Positions 1 to 6,761 of a DNA stretch of 13,375 bases are shown piece by piece. The translations under genes and the position numbers were made by a program. Location: assembly GCA_002159155.1 (NCBI GenBank), contig LZRQ01000095.1:1-13375 (forward strand), in the 5' to 3' direction. The stretch's first letter is position 1. Each line of letters opens with the position of its first letter. The notes beneath the pieces are model-generated. The model did not search any database. It was not told the origin of the DNA and saw nothing but the letters and a program-made list of their open reading frames with translations. The DNA is from Firmicutes bacterium ZCTH02-B6. GTDB taxonomy: Bacteria > Bacillota > Limnochordia > Limnochordales > ZCTH02-B6.

Positions 1-1343
1 ACCTTGCACGGGACGGGGCCTAGCGGGCCGCTCACGGTTCACCCCCACGTGCGTGGGGACGACGAGGGTCAGTCCTCCTCCCCCGCCTCAACTTTCGGTT
101 CACCCCCACGTGCGTGGGGACGACTTCTTCGCCGCCGGCCCAAGCCACGAAGGCGGCGGTTCACCCCCACGTGCGTGGGGACGACGTGTCGATAGGCCAA
201 AGCGCCTTGACCCTACCCGGTTCACCCCCACGTGCGTGGGGACGACCCCTCCTCTCTCCCATCCTCCCAGCTAGAGCGCGGTTCACCCCCACGTGCGTGG
301 GGACGACTTCGAGCCCTTCCAAAAGGGCGACGAATACATCGGTTCACCCCCACGTGCGTGGGGACGACGCCACGACCGGGATCGTCTCGTTGGCACTAAC
401 CGGTTCACCCCCACGTGCGTGGGGACGACGTTTTCGGAAGACCCAAGGCAATGCGGTTCATGGTTCACCCCCACGTGCGTGGGGACGACGCCTTCCTGTC
501 GGGAATCCATATAGGAGCCGACGGTTCACCCCCACGTGCGTGGGGACGACCTTGACCTGTTTGAGTGGGGCGGGTGTGGCTGCGGTTCACCCCCACGTGC
601 GTGGGGACGACACTTGGGCAGCGACTTACTTGACTCGGCGGATCGGTTCACCCCCACGTGCGTGGGGACGACGCCTCGCACCTGCCGTCAGGAGTCGTCC
701 ACCCCGGTTCACCCCCACGTGCGTGGGGACGACATCACCACCAAACCTTTGACAATGGTCTTTGCCGGTTCACCCCCACGTGCGTGGGGACGACACCGGC
801 GCATTTGGGCAGAGTGTGTCCGCGTTCGGTTCACCCCCACGTGCGTGGGGACGACCAGCCGGCGGGGCGGTCCCAAACGGGGCCGCCCGGTTCACCCCCA
901 CGTGCGTGGGGACGACCTGACCAGCGACCCTTCGCAGATATGCAGCAGCGGTTCACCCCCACGTGCGTGGGGACGACTTGCACCGTGAGTTCATGGACGA
1001 CCCGTGGGCCGGTTCACCCCCACGTGCGTGGGGACGACTGTTACAGGTAGTGGACAAGCAGTAGGCGGTTCGGTTCACCCCCACGTGCGTGGGGACGACG
1101 GCATCACCCTACATCGAGCCGACACGGCCATCGGTTCACCCCCACGTGCGTGGGGACGACCTCCTAAGCGCCGTCACCTTGCGACTCCGCTTCGGTTCAC
1201 CCCCACGTGCGTGGGGACGACGACCTTCGCCCGGAGCCTCTGTTCGCGCTCCGCGGTTCACCCCCACGTGCGTGGGGACGACGTCCGGCAGTACGTTGAG
1301 AAGGAGCTTTAGGACGGTTCACCCCCACGTGCGTGGGGACGAC
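1..1343 (-). CRISPR. Type I-E-like CRISPR array, 22 full repeats, continues past left edge
   Basis: Twenty-two identical copies of a 28-base unit occur, on the plus strand starting GGTTCACC, with core CCCCCACGTGCGTGGGG, and ending GACGAC. Copies start at 36, 97, 158, 219, 280, 341, 402, 462, 523, 584 and then every 61 bases to 1316. The base before each copy is C except at 461 (T), so the repeat is best taken as 29 bases with 32-base spacers. Bases 1-2 (AC) are the end of a further repeat, so the array extends left. The repeat folds as CCCCACG/CGTGGGG. Read on the minus strand it starts GTCGTCCCC and ends GTGAACCG, matching the ACCG-3' end of known type I-E repeats (E. coli, Thermus), so I infer leftward transcription with the leader on the right. 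Perfect repeat identity suggests a recently active array. Spacer targets cannot be judged from the sequence alone. Confidence 0.97.
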
Positions 1344-1462
1344 ACTAAAGAAACGCCATTGTGACGGGCCGCTGGTGCTGCAAACAGGCATTTAGTATTC
1401 TAGCTGGGAGTTTGTCAAGTTCAGATGCCGCACAAATTCACGGTGTCTTCGGGGTTTTCCTT
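1344..1462 (-). promoter_or_regulatory. Inferred CRISPR leader
   Basis: This 119-base stretch separates the last (leader-proximal) repeat from the exonuclease stop codon. It is noticeably richer in A and T than the surrounding genes, carries no convincing gene, and lies at the end of the array predicted to be upstream from repeat orientation. A promoter-like element sits inside it. The leader assignment rests on repeat orientation and composition; there is no match to a characterised leader that I can cite. Confidence 0.7.
1392..1418 (-). promoter_or_regulatory. Candidate promoter of the CRISPR precursor transcript
   Basis: On the minus strand a perfect -35 hexamer TTGACA (1418-1413) is followed, after 15 bases, by TACTAA (1397-1392). 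An overlapping TAGAAT is a better -10 match but only 10 bases away. Transcription would start near 1385 and enter the first repeat at 1343. The -35 box is strong and the -10 assignment is uncertain. Confidence 0.45.
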
Positions 1463-2110
1463 TTATGACTCGCCTCCCGCGGAACGACGCTGGCGAAGTT
1501 GCGATGTGCGGGCACGCCGCAACAATTCGCTTAGATTAGGCTCCCCTCTTGGTCCTGGTAAGGACAGCAACAGAAGCGTGGATCGGGCATCGTCGAGTGC
1601 TCGGTGAGCCCGCGTCTGAGGCAGCCCGTAGTCTCGTAGCAAGGAGGCCAGTGACCTTGACACGTGACCACGGCGGTACCATGCTACTCCGTTCATGGAG
1701 CAGAGCCACGGTTTCCCTACGACCGTCGGAAACAGCCGCGAAACGAATCCATGGTCGAAAGCGGCGTTGTGAGAAACAAGGAACTCCGCTTGCGCCAGAA
1801 GTGCGTTAACACGTGTATCGTCAAGCCTGCGTCCCCGGACATCGTCCTGGGTGATGCCGTGCACCTTTTGGACCGCCTTTGGAATGGATCGTCCGGGCTC
1901 ACGGAGACCTGTGTATTCGTCGATTACGCCGCGCACGTGTCCCCCGACTCGGTCAAACGCGAACAGTACGATAGCAAGTTCTATGATCTCATGCCGACGT
2001 GGATCCAGACCGGTGGTTTCGGTATCGACGACCGCCGCGACTCCCCACTCCGGTCTGCGATCGAGCAGTCGGGGAAGCTCAGTCGGATCATCAGCTACTA
2101 CAGGTGTCAA
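1463..2110 (-). CDS. Stand-alone DEDDh (DnaQ-like) 3'-5' exonuclease beside the CRISPR leader
   Basis: The 215-residue product is a single exonuclease domain with all DEDDh catalytic residues: Exo I VVDTETTG (D29, E31), Exo II SHNAAFD (D119) and Exo III HRALDDA (H169, D174). A PWLCSM segment near 134-139 is also typical of DnaQ-fold nucleases. There is no polymerase, helicase or Cas2-like domain, so it is neither PolC nor a Cas2-DnaQ fusion. The start is TTG at 2110, with AGGGA about 11 bases upstream; the start is moderately certain. The gene points toward the leader and array on the same strand, in the place where cas1-cas2 often sit. In type I-E systems, DnaQ-family exonucleases trim prespacer ends before Cas1-Cas2 integration (known for Cas2-DnaQ fusions and host DnaQ/ExoT). 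A role in spacer acquisition is therefore plausible but inferred; a general repair exonuclease is the alternative. Confidence 0.9.
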   Translation of the reverse strand: MTPVVADDPTELPRLLDRRPEWGVAAVVDTETTGLDPRRHEIIELAIVLFAFDRVGGHVRGVIDEYTGLREPGRSIPKAVQKVHGITQDDVRGRRLDDTRVNALLAQAEFLVSHNAAFDHGFVSRLFPTVVGKPWLCSMNGVAWYRRGHVSRSLASLLRDYGLPQTRAHRALDDARSTLLLLSLPGPRGEPNLSELLRRARTSQLRQRRSAGGES

Positions 2111-2270
2111 AACCGATCATTCCCTGCGGCCCACGGCCCTCGAGTTGTGTATGAACCACAAATCGACACCACTCACCGCAGCGGTCGAGCACCCGCGAAG
2201 TGGCAAGTTGCGGCGCCCCTATTGTGGGTCTCGTGCCGCATGGCCTCTGCCGGCAACCCCGTCCCGCCAT

Positions 2271-2756
2271 TCACAGTACCTTGACGACAAACGCGATGGT
2301 CATGCCCCAAGCGACTACAAACTTGACGGCCATGGACCCGAGTGTCCCGATGAGGCCACCCCATCCGGCGCGGACCGATTCTACCAGCGTGCGGCCAGCT
2401 AGCAACTCTCCGATGAATGCCCCAAAAAACGGCCCGACAATAAGCCCGATGGGCAGGAAAAACAGCCCCACCAGGGCGCCGATGACGGCGCCCCAGGCAC
2501 CGGCTTTGCCGGCGCCGTAGCGGCGAGCCCCCCAAACGCGGGCCAGGTGGTCGGAAGCTTCAGCGGCGACGGTTACCACCAGCAGGATGATGAGAAAAGT
2601 GCCATCCACCCGCTCAAACCCGTTGACGAACCCAAATCCCAAGGCCGCCAGCCATATGAGAGGCAAGCCGGGGAGCGCCGGCACCACCGTGCCCGCCACC
2701 CCAAGGAGCATGAAAAGCAATGCGAAAGCAAACGCCGTCCACTCCCAGCCGTTCAA
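2271..2756 (-). CDS. DUF456 family small integral membrane protein
   Basis: The product is 161 residues, very hydrophobic, with about four to five membrane segments. It shows the features of DUF456 proteins: an early hydrophobic segment with VVPALPGLPLIW, then GARRYGAGKAGAWGAVIGALVG, and a glycine-rich FFLPIGLIVGPFFGAFIGEL stretch. The reading frame stays open upstream to 2825. However, a TTG at 2756-2754 lies 7 bases after a near-perfect AAGGAGG (minus strand, 2770-2764), so I chose that start; the extra upstream residues do not look like membrane-protein sequence. Function of the family is unknown. It is followed on the same strand, after 160 bases, by the exonuclease gene, so cotranscription is possible but not shown. 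Confidence 0.88.
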   Translation of the reverse strand: MNGWEWTAFAFALLFMLLGVAGTVVPALPGLPLIWLAALGFGFVNGFERVDGTFLIILLVVTVAAEASDHLARVWGARRYGAGKAGAWGAVIGALVGLFFLPIGLIVGPFFGAFIGELLAGRTLVESVRAGWGGLIGTLGSMAVKFVVAWGMTIAFVVKVL

Positions 2757-2763
2757 CCCACGC

Positions 2764-2770
2764 CCTCCTT
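2764..2770 (-). promoter_or_regulatory. Ribosome binding site that sets the TTG start of the DUF456 gene
   Basis: On the minus strand this reads AAGGAGG, followed by a 7-base spacer and then TTG. It is the strongest Shine-Dalgarno match near the gene and argues against the upstream ATG at 2825. Confidence 0.75.
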
Positions 2771-2870
2771 GCGCGGCCCTCTCGCCCAGTCCCAGGCAAC
2801 CGGACACAACCGCGCACACAACCATTTCATGACGACCTTAACACGTCCCTTCGGCTTTCAGGGCCCGCCC

Positions 2871-3007
2871 GACCGAAATCCGCTCGAGCCGCCTAGACGC
2901 CATCCGCTCAGCCCGCCCGGACGCAACCCGCTCGAGCCGTCTGGACGCCCTCCGCTCGGGCCGCCTGGACGCACTCCGCTCAACCCGCCTGGACGTAATC
3001 CTCTCGC
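2871..3007. repeat. 24-base tandem repeat, five units plus a degenerate sixth
   Basis: Units begin at 2871, 2895, 2919, 2943 and 2967, each 24 bases, with a decayed sixth from 2991. Most units begin GGACGC, carry CCGCTC in the middle and end CCGCCT or a variant; several hold a CTCGAG palindrome. The repeat fills much of the 362-base gap between the DUF456 gene (minus) and the FtsA-like gene (plus). Because 24 is a multiple of three, it stays open in several frames and would encode octapeptide repeats (GRNPLEPP-type on plus, RPGGLSGV-type on minus), but no convincing ribosome site or gene was found. Units differ by several bases, so it is not a very recent expansion. Confidence 0.85.
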
Positions 3008-3069
3008 CGTGCTGCCCGCACCGCAGCAGGCACGGGCGGCGCGGCCTTTTCCGGGCACGCAGGATCTCC

Positions 3070-3098
3070 CTCGCATCGCAACTAAACAGCTAGATAAT
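3070..3098 (+). promoter_or_regulatory. Candidate promoter of the FtsA-like gene
   Basis: GATAAT (3093-3098) matches five of six bases of a -10 box, with a weak CTCGCA -35 at 3070-3075 and a 17-base spacer. The A/T-rich patch just before the gene stands out in this GC-rich region. It would give a very short untranslated leader of about 14 bases containing only the ribosome site. Confidence 0.35.
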
Positions 3099-3118
3099 GC
3101 AGTTTAGAAGGTGATGCC

Positions 3119-5338
3119 ATGGAACCGGCCGCGGCCGTCTCCGCACCCCGCCTCATCCTGGACATCGGCACCCATAAAGTGCTGGCCCTCGCCGTACGGG
3201 AAAAGCCCGGCGACGGGCCCAGCGGCGTCGAAGTGCTGGCCTCGTGCTTCTTGCGCCACACGACGCGGTCCATGCGGGACGGGCAGGTGCACGATGTCCC
3301 GGCCGTCGGCCGCGTCCTGCGCCAGGCCAAGGAGCGCCTTGAAACCGCCCTGGGCGTCACCTTCACCCATGCCTACATCGCCGCCGCGGGGCGCGCCCTG
3401 CGCACCGTGCGGGGCCGCGCCGAGCAGTCCCATGGGAGCCACGTGGCCGTCACCGACGAGATGAACCGGCTGCTGGAATGGGAGGCCGTTGCCGACGCCC
3501 AGCTGTCCCTCATCTCGTCCCTGGACAAGCACTCCGCCGCCCACGGCTTCTACTGCATCGCCCACACCGCGACCGGCTACTGGCTCGACGGCGAGCCTAT
3601 CGGGCGGCTGGTCGGCCAACGGGGCAACCACCTGGCCGTGGACGTGCTGGCCACGTTCCTGCCCGGCACAGTGGTGGACTCCCTGGAAGGCGCCCTGGCC
3701 CACGCGGGCCTTGAGATGGCAGGGCTGACCCTGGAGCCCATCGCCGCCCTGGAGGCGCTGGTCCCCGACACCATGCGCCACCTCAACCTGGTGCTCATCG
3801 ACGTGGGCGCCGGGACGTCGGACATCGCCATGACGGGCGAGGGCACGGTCCAGGCCTACGCCATGGTGCCCGAAGCGGGCGACGCCATCACGGAAGCCAT
3901 CGCCAACGAGCTGCTGCTGGACTTTTCCGTGGCCGAGCAGGCCAAGCGGGCGGTGTCCGCGGGGGACCGCGCCGTCGTCGAGAACGTCCTCGGGGAAGCC
4001 ATTGAGCTCACCGCCCCCATGGTGATGGAAATCACCCAGGCGGCCACCCGCCGTCTGGCCAACCGCATCGCGGCCGAGATCGCCCAGTGGCGCGCCGCCC
4101 CGCCCGCGGCGGTGCTCCTGGTCGGGGGCGGCAGCCAAACCCCGGGCCTTTTGCAAGCCCTGGCCGGCGCCCTGGAGATGCCAGCCAACCGCGTCACCAT
4201 CCGGGACCGCCGCGCCGTACGGGGCGCTGCCGGCGCCGAGGAGCTGCAGGGGCCGGACGTGATCACGGCGCTGGGGATTGCTCTCCTCAGCGTGCGGGGA
4301 AACCAGCTGCCGCCGGTGCGGGTGCGGGTGGACGGCCGGCCGGTATGCCTCTTCCTGCCCGACCGGTGCACCGTGCGGGAGGCGGCCCGCATCGCCGGGC
4401 TGCCGCTCCACAGGCTCACGGGGCGCATGGGCAGCGGGCTCACCCTCACCGTCAACGGCGAGCTGACCGTGATCCCGGGCACGCGCGGCAGCGCCGCCGC
4501 GGTCTATGTCAACGGCGAGCCCGCCACCCTGGACACGGTGCTCAAGAATCAGGACGACGTGCGGCTCGGCGAACCCACGGATGGCCAGCCGCCGGTGGTC
4601 CTCGTGCGCACGCTGGTGGAGCGCTGGCTGGAAACCCAGGCCGGCGGCGGGCGGCCGCCGGTGCGGATCCAGTTTGAAAACACCTGGCAGGAGCTGCCGG
4701 TCCTCGTGCGGCGCAACGGCCGGCCTGCGGAGCCGGACGAGCAGGTGCAGGACCGGGACGAGATCGAGATCCGCTTCCCCCGCACCGCGGCCGAGCTTTT
4801 GGAAGCCTTCGGCCGCCGGCTGCCGTCGCGGGAGGTGCGCTGCCTCGTCAACGGCCGGCCGGTCACCTGCAGGACGGGAGCCGTCCTCCTGCGCAACGGG
4901 GAGCCCGCGCAGCCCGGTGAGCCGGTGCGGGACGGCGATCGGTGGGACTGGGAGCCCGGCCGGCCCGCCACCGTGGCGGACGTCCTGGCGGCGGCGGGGT
5001 TGCCGGCGGAGAAGACGCTGCACGTGATCCTCAACGGAGAGCCGGTGACGATCACGGCGCCGGTCGAGCTCGCGCGCAACGGCGCGCCCGCCGCCCTCGA
5101 CGACCCGGTGGCGGATGGGGACTGGCTGGAAGTGACCGCCTCCGGCTCCGTGCCCCTCTACCAGCTGCTCCCGTACGCGGGCATCGGGCAGGACGCGGTG
5201 CTCCAGGGCCGTCGCCTGCAGCTGCTGGTGGACGGGCTGCCGGCCGGCTACACGGCGCCGGTGCGCAGCGGCGATACCATCACCGTCCGCTTCGTGGAAG
5301 ACGGCGACGAGCCGGGCAACGGCTGGACCGCCAGCTAG
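3119..5338 (+). CDS. FtsA-like actin-fold ATPase with C-terminal beta-grasp-like repeat modules
   Basis: The 739-residue product has an FtsA/MreB-type ATPase half. Phosphate-1 motif LILDIGTHK is at about 12-20, an SHS2-like insertion with the YIAAAGR segment follows at about 80-170, phosphate-2 LVLIDVGAGTSD is at about 224-235, and adenosine motif AVLLVGGGSQTPG is at about 331-343. Canonical FtsA is about 420 residues, ends in an amphipathic membrane anchor and sits beside ftsZ. This protein has neither. From about 398 to 726 there are roughly five related modules with the pattern VNGxPV...NGxPA...PVxDGD, resembling beta-grasp/ubiquitin-like folds. Long FtsA-domain proteins of this type occur in Bacillota, and their role is not settled. 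The ATG at 3119 has AAGGTG five bases upstream. The gene is flanked by oppositely oriented genes, so it is probably monocistronic. A cytoskeletal or envelope role is likely but inferred. Confidence 0.85.
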   Translation: MEPAAAVSAPRLILDIGTHKVLALAVREKPGDGPSGVEVLASCFLRHTTRSMRDGQVHDVPAVGRVLRQAKERLETALGVTFTHAYIAAAGRALRTVRGRAEQSHGSHVAVTDEMNRLLEWEAVADAQLSLISSLDKHSAAHGFYCIAHTATGYWLDGEPIGRLVGQRGNHLAVDVLATFLPGTVVDSLEGALAHAGLEMAGLTLEPIAALEALVPDTMRHLNLVLIDVGAGTSDIAMTGEGTVQAYAMVPEAGDAITEAIANELLLDFSVAEQAKRAVSAGDRAVVENVLGEAIELTAPMVMEITQAATRRLANRIAAEIAQWRAAPPAAVLLVGGGSQTPGLLQALAGALEMPANRVTIRDRRAVRGAAGAEELQGPDVITALGIALLSVRGNQLPPVRVRVDGRPVCLFLPDRCTVREAARIAGLPLHRLTGRMGSGLTLTVNGELTVIPGTRGSAAAVYVNGEPATLDTVLKNQDDVRLGEPTDGQPPVVLVRTLVERWLETQAGGGRPPVRIQFENTWQELPVLVRRNGRPAEPDEQVQDRDEIEIRFPRTAAELLEAFGRRLPSREVRCLVNGRPVTCRTGAVLLRNGEPAQPGEPVRDGDRWDWEPGRPATVADVLAAAGLPAEKTLHVILNGEPVTITAPVELARNGAPAALDDPVADGDWLEVTASGSVPLYQLLPYAGIGQDAVLQGRRLQLLVDGLPAGYTAPVRSGDTITVRFVEDGDEPGNGWTAS

Positions 5339-5443
5339 CGCCGGCAACGCTCCGCCGACCGCCTCTCAAGCGAGGGGCCCAGTCCCCTGGGGCAAATTCG
5401 CGCCGTCCCCCGGTCGCAAGCCGAGGGCCGTCAGTCGGCGCCG

Positions 5444-6478
5444 TCAGCGGAGGTATACCGGGTTCGTAAACACCCACGGCCGCCAGGCGCCCTTGTACGG
5501 CAGCCGCGCCTCGACGCGGTAGACACCGGGCCCCGTCACCCGGTGCGTGAGGGTTTCCCCTTCCGCTTCGGCCAGCACGCCGTCGGGCGTGCGCAAGATC
5601 AGCCGGCAGGGCACCGGCGCCCTTGCTTTGAGCCACACGCCGTCGCCCACCGCCAGCACGCCACCCATGGGTGTATGGCGGGATCCGCGCTCGGCCCAAA
5701 ACCGGAACCCTGTGGCGTCCTGCAGCAGATCGTTGGCGACAAAGGCCCGCCCCGCGCCCAGCGCCTCCAGCACCAGCGCCTTGTCCTTTTCCACCTCCCG
5801 CCGCCAGTCGCCGGCGATCAGGATGTGGGTGCGCACGGCCCGGAACATGCGCCGGTAAGAGTACAAGATCCCGTGGGCGTCCTGGGAGCCGATGCCCACC
5901 ACCCGCCGGCCTTTGGCCCAGCCTTCTTTGAGCAGAGCATCCCAGCGGGAAAGAGTCTCGGGGAACGGGCCGTCGGCCGTCGCCAGCGGCGACATAAGGG
6001 CCTTGACCAGCCGCCAAACGCTCGTGACCCCCGTCAGCCAGTCGACGGTGTACGTCCAAATCTCCATGCCGGTGTAGCCGGTCACGGACCAGTCGTGCCA
6101 CGGAAACCGCTTGAGGGGGTACTGCTCCTGCGGCGGGTAGTCGGGGTGCGCAATGAACCCAAGCCCGCCCTGGTCCGCGATGACGCGGATGTACTCGGCC
6201 GGGGGCGCGTCGCGGGATACTTCCTTATGTATGCCAATTCCTAAATAGTGATTGCCGTCGTCGGGGGAAACCTCGACCCCGACCAAAAGCAGCGTGCGGC
6301 CGTACCAGCCTTCCTTGCCGTCCCGCAAGGGGGCCAAGGTGTCGTGATCGGTGAGGATCAGGAATTCCGCCCCCGCCTGCTCGGCGGCCCGGGCGATGGC
6401 CTCCACCGTGCCGCGGCCGTCCGAGTAGCGGGAGTGCACGTGAATGACGCCTGCCTTGTCCTGCCAGCCGTCGCTCAC
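5444..6478 (-). CDS. PHP-domain metallohydrolase (CehA/McbA-like)
   Basis: The product is about 344 residues with a full set of PHP metal ligands. Numbered from the upstream ATG they are: HVHSRYSDG (H15, H17, D22), TDHD (H47), GVEVS (E71), AHPD (H113), E141 and SQDAH (D202, H204). This is a trinuclear-metal phosphoesterase-type fold. The C-terminal 100 or so residues (roughly 245-346) look like a beta-sandwich, as in CehA/McbA-type proteins. The substrate is unknown. ATG at 6484 abuts the GGAGG with no spacing, whereas the in-frame GTG at 6478 lies 6 bases from it, so I chose GTG. The gene converges with the FtsA-like gene and diverges from the CsoR-family gene, suggesting its own promoter in the 283-base gap. 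Confidence 0.87.
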   Translation of the reverse strand: MSDGWQDKAGVIHVHSRYSDGRGTVEAIARAAEQAGAEFLILTDHDTLAPLRDGKEGWYGRTLLLVGVEVSPDDGNHYLGIGIHKEVSRDAPPAEYIRVIADQGGLGFIAHPDYPPQEQYPLKRFPWHDWSVTGYTGMEIWTYTVDWLTGVTSVWRLVKALMSPLATADGPFPETLSRWDALLKEGWAKGRRVVGIGSQDAHGILYSYRRMFRAVRTHILIAGDWRREVEKDKALVLEALGAGRAFVANDLLQDATGFRFWAERGSRHTPMGGVLAVGDGVWLKARAPVPCRLILRTPDGVLAEAEGETLTHRVTGPGVYRVEARLPYKGAWRPWVFTNPVYLR

Positions 6479-6610
6479 GGTCATCCTCCCTGCTGCGCGC
6501 CTTCAGTGGCGATCGTATTCGGTGTTGGACCGCGCGGATTCGTTTCCGCGCCCGGTCCCCTTTCGCCTTCCTGCTACCGTCCCGCGCCCGACTCACTGCA
6601 CCCGACGGCG

Positions 6611-6644
6611 TTGACTCTCGATACCCTGCCAAGTACTGTATAAC
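6611..6644 (+). promoter_or_regulatory. Candidate promoter of the CsoR-family gene
   Basis: TTGACT (6611-6616) is a good -35 box. TACTGT lies 17 bases further and the overlapping TATAAC (6639-6644) is the better -10 match but at a 22-base spacing. The half-site ATACCC (6621-6626), seen in CsoR-type operators, lies between the boxes without a clear partner. Confidence 0.35.
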
Positions 6645-6660
6645 CAACAGCGGCTTATGC

Positions 6661-6732
6661 CGGCAGCTGCCGCGGCGCCCGTCTGTTAGAAGCCTCAAGG
6701 CGGCTCTGCCGGCTGCCGTGCAAAACCGGCAG
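6661..6732 (+). promoter_or_regulatory. Cluster of CTGCCG/CGGCAG inverted elements, possible operator
   Basis: Five copies of one hexamer or its complement occur in 72 bases. CGGCAGCTGCCG (6661-6672) is a perfect 12-base palindrome; CTGCCG recurs at 6706-6711 and 6713-6718; CGGCAG at 6727-6732. The outer pair also forms CTGCCGG (6706-6712) and CCGGCAG (6726-6732) with a 13-base loop. The cluster lies between the candidate promoter and the start of the repressor gene, so it could be an autoregulatory site or an attenuator hairpin. Function is inferred. Confidence 0.4.
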
Positions 6733-6761
6733 CACTCTGGCAAACAAGCAGTATCAGGACG

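Noticed and set aside
4..1391. Many long overlapping open frames with repeated VHPHVRGDD, GSPPRAWGR or FTPTCVGTT peptides
   Set aside because: They are translations of the CRISPR repeat in its three frames; the 61-base period shifts frame each unit. Not genes.
2145..2161. TTGTG-N7-CACAA inverted repeat upstream of the exonuclease start
   Set aside because: Five-base arms are too short to call an operator without conservation data; no clear promoter was found in 2111-2270.
1664..2402. Plus-strand frames of about 180-206 codons opposite the exonuclease gene
   Set aside because: They show no domain, and the minus frame carries all the DEDDh catalytic motifs.
2858..3076. A 72-codon minus-strand frame with RPGGLSG-type octapeptide repeats
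   Set aside because: It arises from the 24-base tandem repeat, has no ribosome site before its ATG and no recognisable domain; kept only as a repeat.
2547..3107. A 186-codon plus-strand frame with GRNPLEPP repeats
   Set aside because: It is antisense to the DUF456 gene for half its length, then runs through the tandem repeat; no ribosome site.
3104..5347. A 747-codon open frame on the minus strand
   Set aside because: It is the antisense shadow of the FtsA-like gene, has low-complexity His/Arg/Gly composition, and matches no family, while the plus frame shows clear ATPase motifs.
5373..5388. AGGGG/CCCCT hairpin between the convergent FtsA-like and PHP genes
   Set aside because: The stem is only 5 bp and no T-run follows on either strand, so it is not called a terminator.
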